Source: JBFGFG01 sp041627475 (GTDB taxonomy: Bacteria; Actinomycetota; Nitriliruptoria; Nitriliruptorales; Nitriliruptoraceae). From it: DNA of 8,370 nt. The stretch is taken from positions 1 to 8,370 of the forward strand of contig JBFKQZ010000138.1 in assembly GCA_041627475.1 (NCBI GenBank), read 5' to 3'. Each line of letters begins with the position of its first letter. Position 1 is the first letter of the stretch. The position numbers and the translations under genes are program-made. This document shows positions 1-5,454 of the stretch, piece by piece. The notes beneath the pieces were generated by a model, which made no database searches, was not told where the DNA came from, and was given only the letters and a program-made list of their open reading frames with translations.

Positions 1-468
1 CGACTGGAACACGTAGAAGGTGCCGAGCGTCACGATGAAGGGCGGCAGGGCCAGGCGAGTGACCAGACCACCGTGGATCGCGCCGAGGAGCATCCCCAGC
101 AGGATCCCGACGACCAGCGCGGTCACCGGGTGGACGGTGCCCACGACGGGCAGGCCGTCCACGACCGCCTTCGCCATGACCAGGTGCACCAGGATCATGG
201 CCGTCCCGACCGCGAGGTCGATGCCGGCGGTGAGGATGATCAGCGTCTGGCCGATGGCGAGCGTCGCGAGGACGGCCGTCTGCTGCAGCATCAACCCGAT
301 CGTCTCGGGTCTGCCGAAGCGCCCGTCGCCGGTGATCGTGAAGACCACGAACGACAGCAGCAGCACGACGGCCGGACTGACGACGGGATAGGCGTGCAGC
401 AGGCGTTGGACCCGGTCGAGGATCCCGTCGCCCTTGTGGATCAGTGCGCTTGCGTCCGTTGCGGTCAT
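1..468 (-). CDS. frcC: Sugar ABC transporter permease, FrcC/RbsC-like (N-terminal part, cut by window edge)
   Basis: The first 156 codons of an inner-membrane permease of the BPD_transp_2 (ribose/fructose-type) family, read on the minus strand and still open at base 1. These permeases form the channel through which a sugar handed over by the binding protein enters the cytoplasm, driven by a partner ATPase. Visible hydrophobic segments lie near residues 28-46, 60-80, 86-103 and 112-136. The family motif ILTAGIDLAVG (residues 78-88) and PPFIVTLGT (142-150) are both clear. The ATG at 468-466 follows an excellent GGAGG ribosome site (GGAGGGGAGACC directly before it). It lies 85 nt downstream of the sugar-binding protein gene, presumably in the same transcript, and the ATPase gene (frcA) is expected beyond the left edge. 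The family call is strong. Fructose as substrate is inferred from the neighbouring FrcB-like and FrcK-like proteins. Confidence 0.9.
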   Translation of the reverse strand, partial: MTATDASALIHKGDGILDRVQRLLHAYPVVSPAVVLLLSFVVFTITGDGRFGRPETIGLMLQQTAVLATLAIGQTLIILTAGIDLAVGTAMILVHLVMAKAVVDGLPVVGTVHPVTALVVGILLGMLLGAIHGGLVTRLALPPFIVTLGTFYVFQS

Positions 469-493
469 GGTCTCCCCTCCATGCCGTTGTGAC

Positions 494-535
494 GAGCCGG
501 GCCGACCGACGGGGGGACGTCAGTCGGCCCGGCTC
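494..535 (-). terminator. Strong intercistronic hairpin between frcB-like and frcC-like genes
   Basis: Bases 494-506 (GAGCCGGGCCGAC) are perfectly complementary to 523-535. After one mismatch (507/522) four further pairs form (508-511 with 518-521), leaving a six-base loop. In transcript direction the hairpin begins 18 nt after the binding-protein stop codon and ends 25 nt before the permease start. No U-run follows. The permease gene has its own strong ribosome site just after it, so partial termination or 3'-end protection of the binding-protein message is more likely than a complete stop. Such hairpins between binding-protein and permease genes are known to give excess binding protein, as in the malE-malF region. 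Confidence 0.75.
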
Positions 536-553
536 ATACTGCCAGAGCGTCGA

Positions 554-1756
554 TCAGCCCCAGCACAGCTCCTGGCCCTCGGCCACCGAGATGCTCTCCA
601 CGCCCTCCACGGGGGAGTCGGTGATGAGCGACACGCCGGTGTTGAAGAACGTCAGACCCTCGCTGGTCTCCGGTGCCTCACCGGTGCGGACCAGGTTGGC
701 GATGGCCTCCATGCCGAGGGTCGCCATCTGGCCGGGGTACTGCTGCGACGTGGCGCCGATGACGCCCTCCGAGACCAGCTCGAGGCCCGGCGAGCAACCG
801 CCGTCCACCGAGACGATGATCACCTCGGAGAGGTCGCGACCTGCAGCCTCCAGCGCGTCGGCAGCACCCTGCGCCGCCGGCTCGTTGATGGTGTAGACCA
901 CGTTGATGTCGGAGTTCAGGGCGAGGCACGTCTCCATCGCAGAGCGGCCACCGTCGACGGCGCCCTGCGTGGGCTCGTGGCAGACGACCTCGTAGTCGCC
1001 GCCGGAGTAGGCGTCGCTCGGCGGCAGGTACTGCCCGGTCGGCGGCTCCTTGCCGTTGCCCGAGTAGTCGACCTCCGTGAGGATGCCCATGCCGATCAGG
1101 AAGCCCTGGTCGCGCTCGACGCCGACCGAGACGACCTGGTCGTTGAAGATGTCGAGCATCGCGATGACAGCCTTCTCGCCGTCGAGCTGCCCGGCGGTCC
1201 AGGCGCCGATGAGGCGGCCGGCCTCGGTGTTGTCGGTCGCGAACGTGATGTCGACGGCGTCCGGCGGCTGCGGTGCCGTGTCGAGGGCAATCGTGAACAG
1301 CCCTGCCTCACGGGCGCGCTCGATCGCGGGGATGACCGCGTCGCCGCTCGGCGTGATCAGGATGCCGGCGTCGCCGCGGGCGATGGCGTCCTCGATCGCG
1401 CGGATCTGCGAGTCGGTGTCACCGTCGACCTGACCGGCGGCGACTGTGAGGTTCACCCCGAGGTCGTCGGCGACCGCTTCGGCCGACTGCTGCATCGACA
1501 CGAAGAACGGGTTCGTGGTGGTCTTGAGGATCAGCGCGATGCCGATCTCCTCGTCGCCGCCGTCGTCGGTGGCACCGTCGTCGTCACCGTCGTCCGCGGC
1601 AGCGTCGTCGTCGGCAGCGCCGTCGTCGGTCGCCTCGGTCTCGGTGTCGTCGGCCGGCTCGTCGCCGTCACCGGCACACGCGGTCGCGACCAGGGCCAGC
1701 GCGACGCTCGCGACGAGCGCTCGTGCTGTAGGCCACTTGAACTTCTTCCTGGACAT
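554..1756 (-). CDS. frcB: Fructose-type sugar-binding lipoprotein of an ABC importer (FrcB-like)
   Basis: A 400-residue solute-binding protein of the periplasmic-binding-protein type 4 (ribose/fructose) family. A basic start (MSRKKFKW), a hydrophobic stretch and the lipobox ATAC put the lipidated cysteine at Cys27, so the protein should be anchored outside the membrane. Residues 30-70 are an almost purely Asp/Glu/Ala/Gly/Thr linker, and the binding domain starts at IGIALI (71). Conserved landmarks are TTTNPFF (79-85), LDTA (158-161), FATDNTEAGRLIG (172-184), VVYTINEPAAQGA (286-298), VSVDGGC (315-321), GATSQQYP (334-341), FFNTGV (370-375) and the C-terminal ELCWG. From memory these closely follow rhizobial FrcB, which binds fructose. 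Four mature cysteines (259, 277, 321, 398) could form disulfides. The ATG at 1756 is chosen because AGGAG lies 7 nt upstream; the frame stays open further upstream but that part runs antisense to the kinase gene. Exact sugar specificity is inferred. Confidence 0.88.
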   Translation of the reverse strand: MSRKKFKWPTARALVASVALALVATACAGDGDEPADDTETEATDDGAADDDAAADDGDDDGATDDGGDEEIGIALILKTTTNPFFVSMQQSAEAVADDLGVNLTVAAGQVDGDTDSQIRAIEDAIARGDAGILITPSGDAVIPAIERAREAGLFTIALDTAPQPPDAVDITFATDNTEAGRLIGAWTAGQLDGEKAVIAMLDIFNDQVVSVGVERDQGFLIGMGILTEVDYSGNGKEPPTGQYLPPSDAYSGGDYEVVCHEPTQGAVDGGRSAMETCLALNSDINVVYTINEPAAQGAADALEAAGRDLSEVIIVSVDGGCSPGLELVSEGVIGATSQQYPGQMATLGMEAIANLVRTGEAPETSEGLTFFNTGVSLITDSPVEGVESISVAEGQELCWG

Positions 1757-1771
1757 TTCGGGGCTCCTCTC

Positions 1772-1798
1772 CCGCTTGGAACGCTGATGGCCGCTTGG
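1772..1798. repeat. Short direct repeat CCGCTTGG in the frcB-like leader
   Basis: CCGCTTGG occurs at 1772-1779 and again at 1791-1798, 19 bp apart start to start, inside the 5' leader of the binding-protein gene. The copy nearer the gene lies just upstream of its ribosome site. It could be a binding site for a second regulator or chance; nothing else supports a function. Confidence 0.3.
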
Positions 1799-1805
1799 GA
1801 CACCG

Positions 1806-1820
1806 GCGCGTATGACGCGC
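1806..1820. promoter_or_regulatory. Dyad site GCGCG-tatga-CGCGC in divergent promoter region
   Basis: Perfect five-base arms (1806-1810 and 1816-1820) flank TATGA. The site is within the leader of the sugar-binding gene, centred 26.5 bp from the next dyad. Its CGTATG core resembles the reverse complement of 1831-1840 (CGTATGCGCG), so it may be a weaker or diverged member of the operator cluster. In DNA this rich in G and C, short CG-only arms arise easily by chance. Confidence 0.3.
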
Positions 1821-1832
1821 TCTCCAGCATCG

Positions 1833-1846
1833 CGCATACGTATTCG
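1833..1846. promoter_or_regulatory. Probable LacI-family operator 1 (CGCATACGTATTCG)
   Basis: A 14-bp dyad centred on the CG step between 1839 and 1840. The inner eight bases ATACGTAT are perfectly symmetric and the outer CG/CG pairs match, with one mismatched pair (1835/1844). A central CG is typical of LacI-family operators, and a LacI-type gene lies in the adjacent plus-strand operon. It shares the half-site CGTATTCG with the second operator, exactly 21 bp away (two helical turns). Confidence 0.5.
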
Positions 1847-1851
1847 ACCCC

Positions 1852-1869
1852 CACGAAATCGTATTCGTG
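1852..1869. promoter_or_regulatory. Probable LacI-family operator 2 (CACGAAATCGTATTCGTG)
   Basis: An 18-bp dyad centred between 1860 and 1861. CACGAA (1852-1857) pairs with TTCGTG (1864-1869), the centre is CG, and only the two pairs next to it are unmatched. Two more flanking pairs (1849-1850 with 1871-1872) extend the symmetry. Length and central CG suit a LacI-family repressor. It directly abuts the extended -10 of the kinase gene and contains a TACGAT box for the opposite direction, so one bound repressor could block both promoters. Confidence 0.6.
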
Positions 1870-1881
1870 TGGTATTGTCAA
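1858..1881 (-). promoter_or_regulatory. Possible promoter elements for the frcB-like gene
   Basis: On the minus strand a perfect -35 hexamer TTGACA lies at 1881-1876 and a TACGAT (TAnnnT-type) box at 1863-1858. Only 12 bp separate them, too close to serve as one classical promoter. At the normal 17-bp spacing the -10 would be the poor TTTCGT (1858-1853). The true start therefore cannot be fixed, but any of these choices would be overlapped by operator 2. Confidence 0.3.
1870..1878 (+). promoter_or_regulatory. Extended -10 promoter for the kinase-regulator operon
   Basis: TGGTATTGT is an extended -10 element: TG, one base, then TATTGT, which fits TAnnnT. Transcription would begin near 1885, giving a leader of about 19 nt with GGGAGGA (1891-1897) six bases before the kinase ATG at 1904. 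No good -35 is seen, which is usual for extended -10 promoters. Confidence 0.5.
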
Positions 1882-1903
1882 GCGCGAAGTGGGAGGAAGT
1901 TCC

Positions 1904-2599
1904 ATGTCGACGGGTCGCGCCGAGGTCACGACGGTCACCGAACTCGCCGCTGCTGCCGAGGCCCTGGCCGCGGCCCGCAGCGGGCGTGTCCTGCTCGGGC
2001 TCTGCGGTCCGCCGGGGACCGGCAAGACCACCGTGGCGGTCGCGCTGCGGGACGCGATCGGGCGTGACCGGGCCGTCGTCGTCCAGCTCGACGGCTTCCA
2101 CCTGGCATCCAACATCATCGCCGGCACCGAGCTCGCGCGACGGCGTGGTGCGGTCGACACCTTCGACGCGGCCTCGTTCGCCGTGCTCGTCGAACGGCTC
2201 CGTGCGGCCGACGAGGACGTCGTCTACGCGCCCACCTTCGAACGCGACCTCGAGGAGCCGATCAACGCGTCGCTGGCCGTCGAGGCGCGGCACGAGGTCG
2301 TCATCGTCGAGGGGAACTACCTGCTCGCCGACGGTCCGGCCTGGGAGCGTGTGCGGGCCTGTCTGGACGAGGCCTGGTACCTCGAGAGCGACCCGGACCT
2401 GCGCGTGCCGCGGCTGGTCGCGCGTCACGTCGAGTCGGGCAAGGCCCCGGACGAAGCGGCCGACTGGGTCGCGCGCAGCGACGAGGCGAACGCTCGCCTG
2501 ATCGCGGCGACACGCGACCGTGCCGACCGCGTGGTCGACGTCCGGCTCGAGCCCGCCGAGGTGGCGGGCGCCCGGGCGGTGCGGGAGCGGAACGGCTGA
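1904..2599 (+). CDS. frcK: P-loop sugar/nucleoside kinase, FrcK-like
   Basis: A 231-residue cytoplasmic kinase of the P-loop family related to uridine kinase and type I pantothenate kinase, and to FrcK of the rhizobial fructose locus. The Walker A motif is GPPGTGKT (residues 35-42). It is followed by LDGFHLAS (62-69), a substrate-site segment of this family, then RRRGAVDTFD (79-88), VYAPTFERDLEEPI, and the Walker B-like VIVEGNYLL. The start ATG at 1904 has GGGAGGA six bases before it; the longer open frame upstream is antisense to the binding-protein gene. It is divergent from that gene, and its stop overlaps the regulator start by one base (TGATG). The likely role is ATP-dependent phosphorylation of the imported sugar, since an ABC system delivers it unphosphorylated. 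This is inferred from context; a nucleoside or vitamin substrate cannot be excluded. Confidence 0.85.
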   Translation: MSTGRAEVTTVTELAAAAEALAAARSGRVLLGLCGPPGTGKTTVAVALRDAIGRDRAVVVQLDGFHLASNIIAGTELARRRGAVDTFDAASFAVLVERLRAADEDVVYAPTFERDLEEPINASLAVEARHEVVIVEGNYLLADGPAWERVRACLDEAWYLESDPDLRVPRLVARHVESGKAPDEAADWVARSDEANARLIAATRDRADRVVDVRLEPAEVAGARAVRERNG

Positions 2600-3603
2600 T
2601 GGTCACGATGCAGGACGTCGCCAAGCGAGCTGGTGTCTCGCAGTCGACGGTCTCGCACTTCGTGAACGGCACCAGGAGCATCCACCCCGACACGCGCCGC
2701 GCGATCGAGGCCGCGATTGAGGAGACCGGATACGTCCACGACTCGGTCGCCAGCTCGCTGCGGACGGGCCGGAGCAACATCATCGGCCTCGCGATCACGG
2801 CGATCAGCAACCCCTACTTCGCGGCCCTCCCGCACCGGATCGAGGAGCGGGTGGCCGACCTGCGGCAGACGGTCCTGCTCGTGGACACCGCGGACCGGGC
2901 CGACCGCGAGCTCGAGGCCGTCCGCCAGCTGCTGCGCCACCGTCCGGACGCCATCCTGCTCGCGCAGGCGCGTGAAGCGTCGCCGGCGCTGGAGCTGCTG
3001 CTCGACCGCGGCGTGCCGACGGTGCTGGTCGACCGCGTGCCGGCGACGGTCCCGCCGCGTGTCGACGCCGTGGGCGTCGAGAACCGCGGCCCGATGCGCG
3101 AGCTCGTCGAGCTGCTCGTGGAGCGGGGGCACCGCTCGATCGCGCTGCTCGCGGGCCTCGAGGGGATCCCCACCACGACGGAGCGCATCGAGGGCTACCG
3201 CGACGCCGTCGCGGCGATCCCGGGCGGACCCGGCCCACGGATCGAGCACGCCTCCCTGGACCCCGACGAGACCGCTGCCGCGGTGGACGCGCTCCTCGGT
3301 CTCGCGCCGCGCCCGACGGCGGTCGTCGGCGGCAACAACCAGGCGACGATCGCGATCATGCGCTGGGTGCGGGAGCACGGGCTGGACGTGCCGGGCGACA
3401 TCAGCGTCGTCGGGTTCGACGACTTCGAGTGGGCCGAGCTGTTCCGGCCCCGGCTGACCACCGTCCGGCAGCCCATCGATGAGCTGGCGGAGGCGACCGC
3501 CTCCCTGCTGAAGTCGCGCATGGAGGACCCGGACCAGCCCACCCGGATCGTGCGGCTGCAACCCCACCTGATGGTGCGCGACTCGATCGCCACGATCGGC
3601 TGA
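2599..3603 (+). CDS. LacI-family transcriptional regulator of the sugar locus
   Basis: A 334-residue LacI/GalR-type regulator. The DNA-binding helix-turn-helix is at residues 4-24 (MQDVAKRAGVSQSTVSHFVNG). The hinge helix around 49-57 keeps the minor-groove leucine (SSLRTG, Leu54). The rest is a sugar-binding core with the family signatures NIIGLAI (60-66), ISNPYFA, VLVDRVP and VVGFDDFEWAELFRPRLTTVRQP near the C-terminus. The ATG at 2599 is embedded in the kinase stop (TGATG), with GGGAG 11 nt upstream, implying translational coupling. A second ATG at 2608 lacks a suitably placed ribosome site. It most likely represses both its own operon and the divergent transporter genes by binding the dyads at 1833-1869, and is released by the transported sugar or its phosphate. 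Target and effector are inferred. The rhizobial frc locus uses a ROK-type regulator instead. Confidence 0.93.
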   Translation: MVTMQDVAKRAGVSQSTVSHFVNGTRSIHPDTRRAIEAAIEETGYVHDSVASSLRTGRSNIIGLAITAISNPYFAALPHRIEERVADLRQTVLLVDTADRADRELEAVRQLLRHRPDAILLAQAREASPALELLLDRGVPTVLVDRVPATVPPRVDAVGVENRGPMRELVELLVERGHRSIALLAGLEGIPTTTERIEGYRDAVAAIPGGPGPRIEHASLDPDETAAAVDALLGLAPRPTAVVGGNNQATIAIMRWVREHGLDVPGDISVVGFDDFEWAELFRPRLTTVRQPIDELAEATASLLKSRMEDPDQPTRIVRLQPHLMVRDSIATIG

Positions 3604-3659
3604 GCGGCGGCGGCTGGCTCCGGGCGGCGCGACGTGGTTCGGTCCGCCCCCCCGACCGC

Positions 3660-3663
3660 GGAG
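3660..3663 (+). promoter_or_regulatory. Ribosome-binding site that decides the start of the carbonic-anhydrase-like gene
   Basis: GGAG is only one base from the ATG at 3665 but seven bases from the in-frame GTG at 3671. The spacing favours initiation at the GTG, giving a protein two residues shorter than the longest frame. Confidence 0.6.
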
Positions 3664-3670
3664 CATGCAC

Positions 3671-4189
3671 GTGCCCACGATCCTCACGATCAACGACCAC
3701 ACCCCGGACGTCGAACGGGCCCGGTTCGTCGCCGACGACGTGGTGGTCGCGGGCGACGTCACGGTGGGGCAGGACTCGACGCTCTGGTTCGGGGTCGTGG
3801 CCCGGGCCGAGTACGCCCCGGTCACGATCGGGGACCGCACCAACGTGCAGGACGGCAGCGTGCTGCACGCCGACCCCGGCTCGCCCTGCGTCGTCGGCGA
3901 CGACGTGACGATCGGCCACCGTGCCGTCATCCACGGCTGCACGCTCGAGGACGGGGTGCTCGTCGGGATGGGCGCCGTGGTCCTCAACGGTGCGGTCGTG
4001 GGAGCCGGGTCGCTCGTCGCCGCCGGCGCGGTGGTGCGGGAGGGCGACCAGATCCCGCCCAACTCGCTCGTGGTCGGCGTGCCCGCGACCGTGCGCAAGG
4101 ACCTCGGCGACGGGCGTGACCCCTATCCCAACGTCGCGGGCTACCTGCACCTCGGTGAGCTCTACGCCGCGGCGACGTCCGACGACTGA
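3671..4189 (+). CDS. Gamma-carbonic anhydrase-like left-handed beta-helix protein
   Basis: About 172 residues built of hexapeptide repeats, the left-handed beta-helix of the gamma-carbonic anhydrase/YrdA/PaaY group. Numbering from the ATG at 3665, the likely zinc ligands are His68 (VLHADPG), His85 (IGHRAV) and His90 (IHGC). The 85-to-90 spacing equals that of His117 and His122 in archaeal Cam. Arg47, Gln62 and Asp63 also align, but the usual RGD is RAE here (Glu49). IPPNSLVVGVPATVRKDL is the normal end of the fold. These proteins are trimers with metal sites between subunits; many carry the residues yet lack proven CO2 hydration activity, so the reaction is uncertain. The gene starts 67 bp after the LacI-type regulator and may be read from the same transcript. 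Its last 28 bp overlap the convergent MFS gene. Confidence 0.88.
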   Translation: MPTILTINDHTPDVERARFVADDVVVAGDVTVGQDSTLWFGVVARAEYAPVTIGDRTNVQDGSVLHADPGSPCVVGDDVTIGHRAVIHGCTLEDGVLVGMGAVVLNGAVVGAGSLVAAGAVVREGDQIPPNSLVVGVPATVRKDLGDGRDPYPNVAGYLHLGELYAAATSDD

Positions 4190-5376
4190 GCCGCCTGGAG
4201 GCGGGCGAGCCGGCCCATCGCCACGTGGCCCAGGACCGGGCCCGGCACGAGCAGCAGGAAGGCCCACCGCCAGGTCACGAGCGACTCGGCGACGGGCACC
4301 AGCCAGATCGTCACGACGGTCAGCGCGAAACCGAGCGCGAGCTGGACCGTGAGGGCGGTGCCGACGAACCGCTGGTCGGCCACCTCTGTCACGACCGTCG
4401 AGAACTGCGCCGAGTCGGCGACCACCCAGAAGCCCCAGAACAGCACCACCGGCAGGGTCACCCAGACGGGCGCCCCGTAGGTGAGGCCGGCGACCGCGGC
4501 GGCCGTCCCTGACGACGCGAGCGAGATCCGGGTGGCGCGGGCACGGGTGCTGCGGTCGGCGATGCGGCCCCCGACGATGCAGCCCAGCGCCCCGATGCCG
4601 ATCACGGCGAAGGCCCCCAGCGGCGCCCACGCCGCCCGGCCGACCCCGGCACGGTCGAACGATGCACCGAGGAACACGACGATCCAGGCCCACAGCGCGT
4701 ACAGCTCCCACATGTGGCCGACGTAGCCGGCCGTCGCGAGCCGCGTCGGCCGGTGGCGGAGCACCTCGACCACCTGACGCGGCCGGAACGGCGCGCTCGG
4801 GAAGGCGAAGGGGCCGTCGGGCACGGCCACGAAGGCGAGGAGGCCACCCGTGACCGTCAGCGCTGAGGTCGTCACCACGACCACCTCCACCGACAGCCCG
4901 CCGAGCCCGTTCACCAGGTGGGGGAGCGCCGAGCCGAGCGTGAGGGCCCCGACCATGACCCCCAGCGCGAGGCCGCGGTCGCGGCGGAACCACGCGGCCA
5001 TGGCCTTCATCGCCGGCGGGTAGACCCCGGCGAGCGCCGCGCCCGTGACGCCGCGCAGCGCGATCGCGCCGCCCGGGCCGTCCACCGCGAGCAGCCCGAG
5101 GTTGGCGGTCGCGGCGAGCAGCGCCCCACCGAGGATCACCGTCACGGGGCGGACGCGGTCGGCGAGCGTGAGCAGTGCGGAGACCAGTGCGCCGAGCACG
5201 AAGCCGACCTGGACGCCGATCGTCAGCCACGCCGCGGCCGCGTCCCCGAGGTCCCACCGCACCCGCAGCTGCGGCACGACGGCACTGGCCGAGAACCAGG
5301 TGGACATGGCGAGCACCATCGCGACGGCGAGCACGGCCAGTGCCCGCCATCGCCCTGCGTCCTCCGCCCGTGCCAC
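4162..5376 (-). CDS. MFS transporter, substrate unknown
   Basis: About 404 residues with roughly twelve hydrophobic segments, the usual major facilitator size. The first transmembrane segment begins just after the motif GRWRALAVLAVAMVLAM. A degenerate family motif A is seen after the second segment (LADRVRPVTV). WFRRDRGLALGVMVGALTLGSALP marks segments four to five, and a motif-A-like GGRIADRSTRAR lies in the second half. I chose the GTG at 5376 because an AGGGGGA stretch ends four bases upstream. The open frame could start as far up as a GTG at 5439, but that segment is a perfect hairpin. The gene follows the secreted-protein gene on the same strand and overlaps the convergent carbonic-anhydrase-like gene by 28 bp. 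Nothing in the sequence indicates the substrate; uptake and drug-type export are both possible. Confidence 0.85.
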   Translation of the reverse strand: MARAEDAGRWRALAVLAVAMVLAMSTWFSASAVVPQLRVRWDLGDAAAAWLTIGVQVGFVLGALVSALLTLADRVRPVTVILGGALLAATANLGLLAVDGPGGAIALRGVTGAALAGVYPPAMKAMAAWFRRDRGLALGVMVGALTLGSALPHLVNGLGGLSVEVVVVTTSALTVTGGLLAFVAVPDGPFAFPSAPFRPRQVVEVLRHRPTRLATAGYVGHMWELYALWAWIVVFLGASFDRAGVGRAAWAPLGAFAVIGIGALGCIVGGRIADRSTRARATRISLASSGTAAAVAGLTYGAPVWVTLPVVLFWGFWVVADSAQFSTVVTEVADQRFVGTALTVQLALGFALTVVTIWLVPVAESLVTWRWAFLLLVPGPVLGHVAMGRLARLQAAQSSDVAAA

Positions 5377-5408
5377 CGCGTCCCCCTGCGCCGGTGGCGG
5401 CAACGTAC

Positions 5409-5437
5409 GACGGCCGCGGGCGATGCCCGCGGCCGTC
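5409..5437 (-). terminator. Perfect 13-bp hairpin between secreted-protein and MFS genes
   Basis: GACGGCCGCGGGC (5409-5421) is fully complementary to 5425-5437, with a three-base loop. In transcript direction it begins 17 nt after the stop of the secreted-protein gene. There is no long U-run afterwards (GTACGTTG), as is common for terminators in very GC-rich bacteria. It probably ends or attenuates the upstream transcript before the MFS gene. Confidence 0.75.
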
Positions 5438-5454
5438 ACACGTTCGTCGTGTCG

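Noticed and set aside
1550..1660. Apparent GTCGTC tandem repeat
   Set aside because: It follows from repeated Asp and Ala codons of the acidic linker; unit length and order are irregular, so it is not a true DNA repeat.
434..1903. Long plus-strand open frame joined to the front of the kinase
   Set aside because: It is antisense to the binding-protein gene, has no ribosome site or recognisable domain, and arises because high-GC DNA has few stop codons. The kinase start at 1904 has a clear ribosome site.
3604..3670. Possible terminator after the LacI-type gene
   Set aside because: Only a six-base stem (GGGCGG 3622-3627 with CCGCCC 3644-3649) and a 16-base loop are found, which chance explains in this GC-rich gap.
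2425..4098. A 557-codon minus-strand open frame
   Set aside because: It is antisense to the kinase, LacI-type and carbonic-anhydrase-like genes, whose motifs are unambiguous on the plus strand.
3401..5350. A 649-codon minus-strand open frame
   Set aside because: It is an off-frame reading of the MFS gene extended antisense through the carbonic-anhydrase-like gene; Arg/Gly/Pro-rich with no membrane segments.
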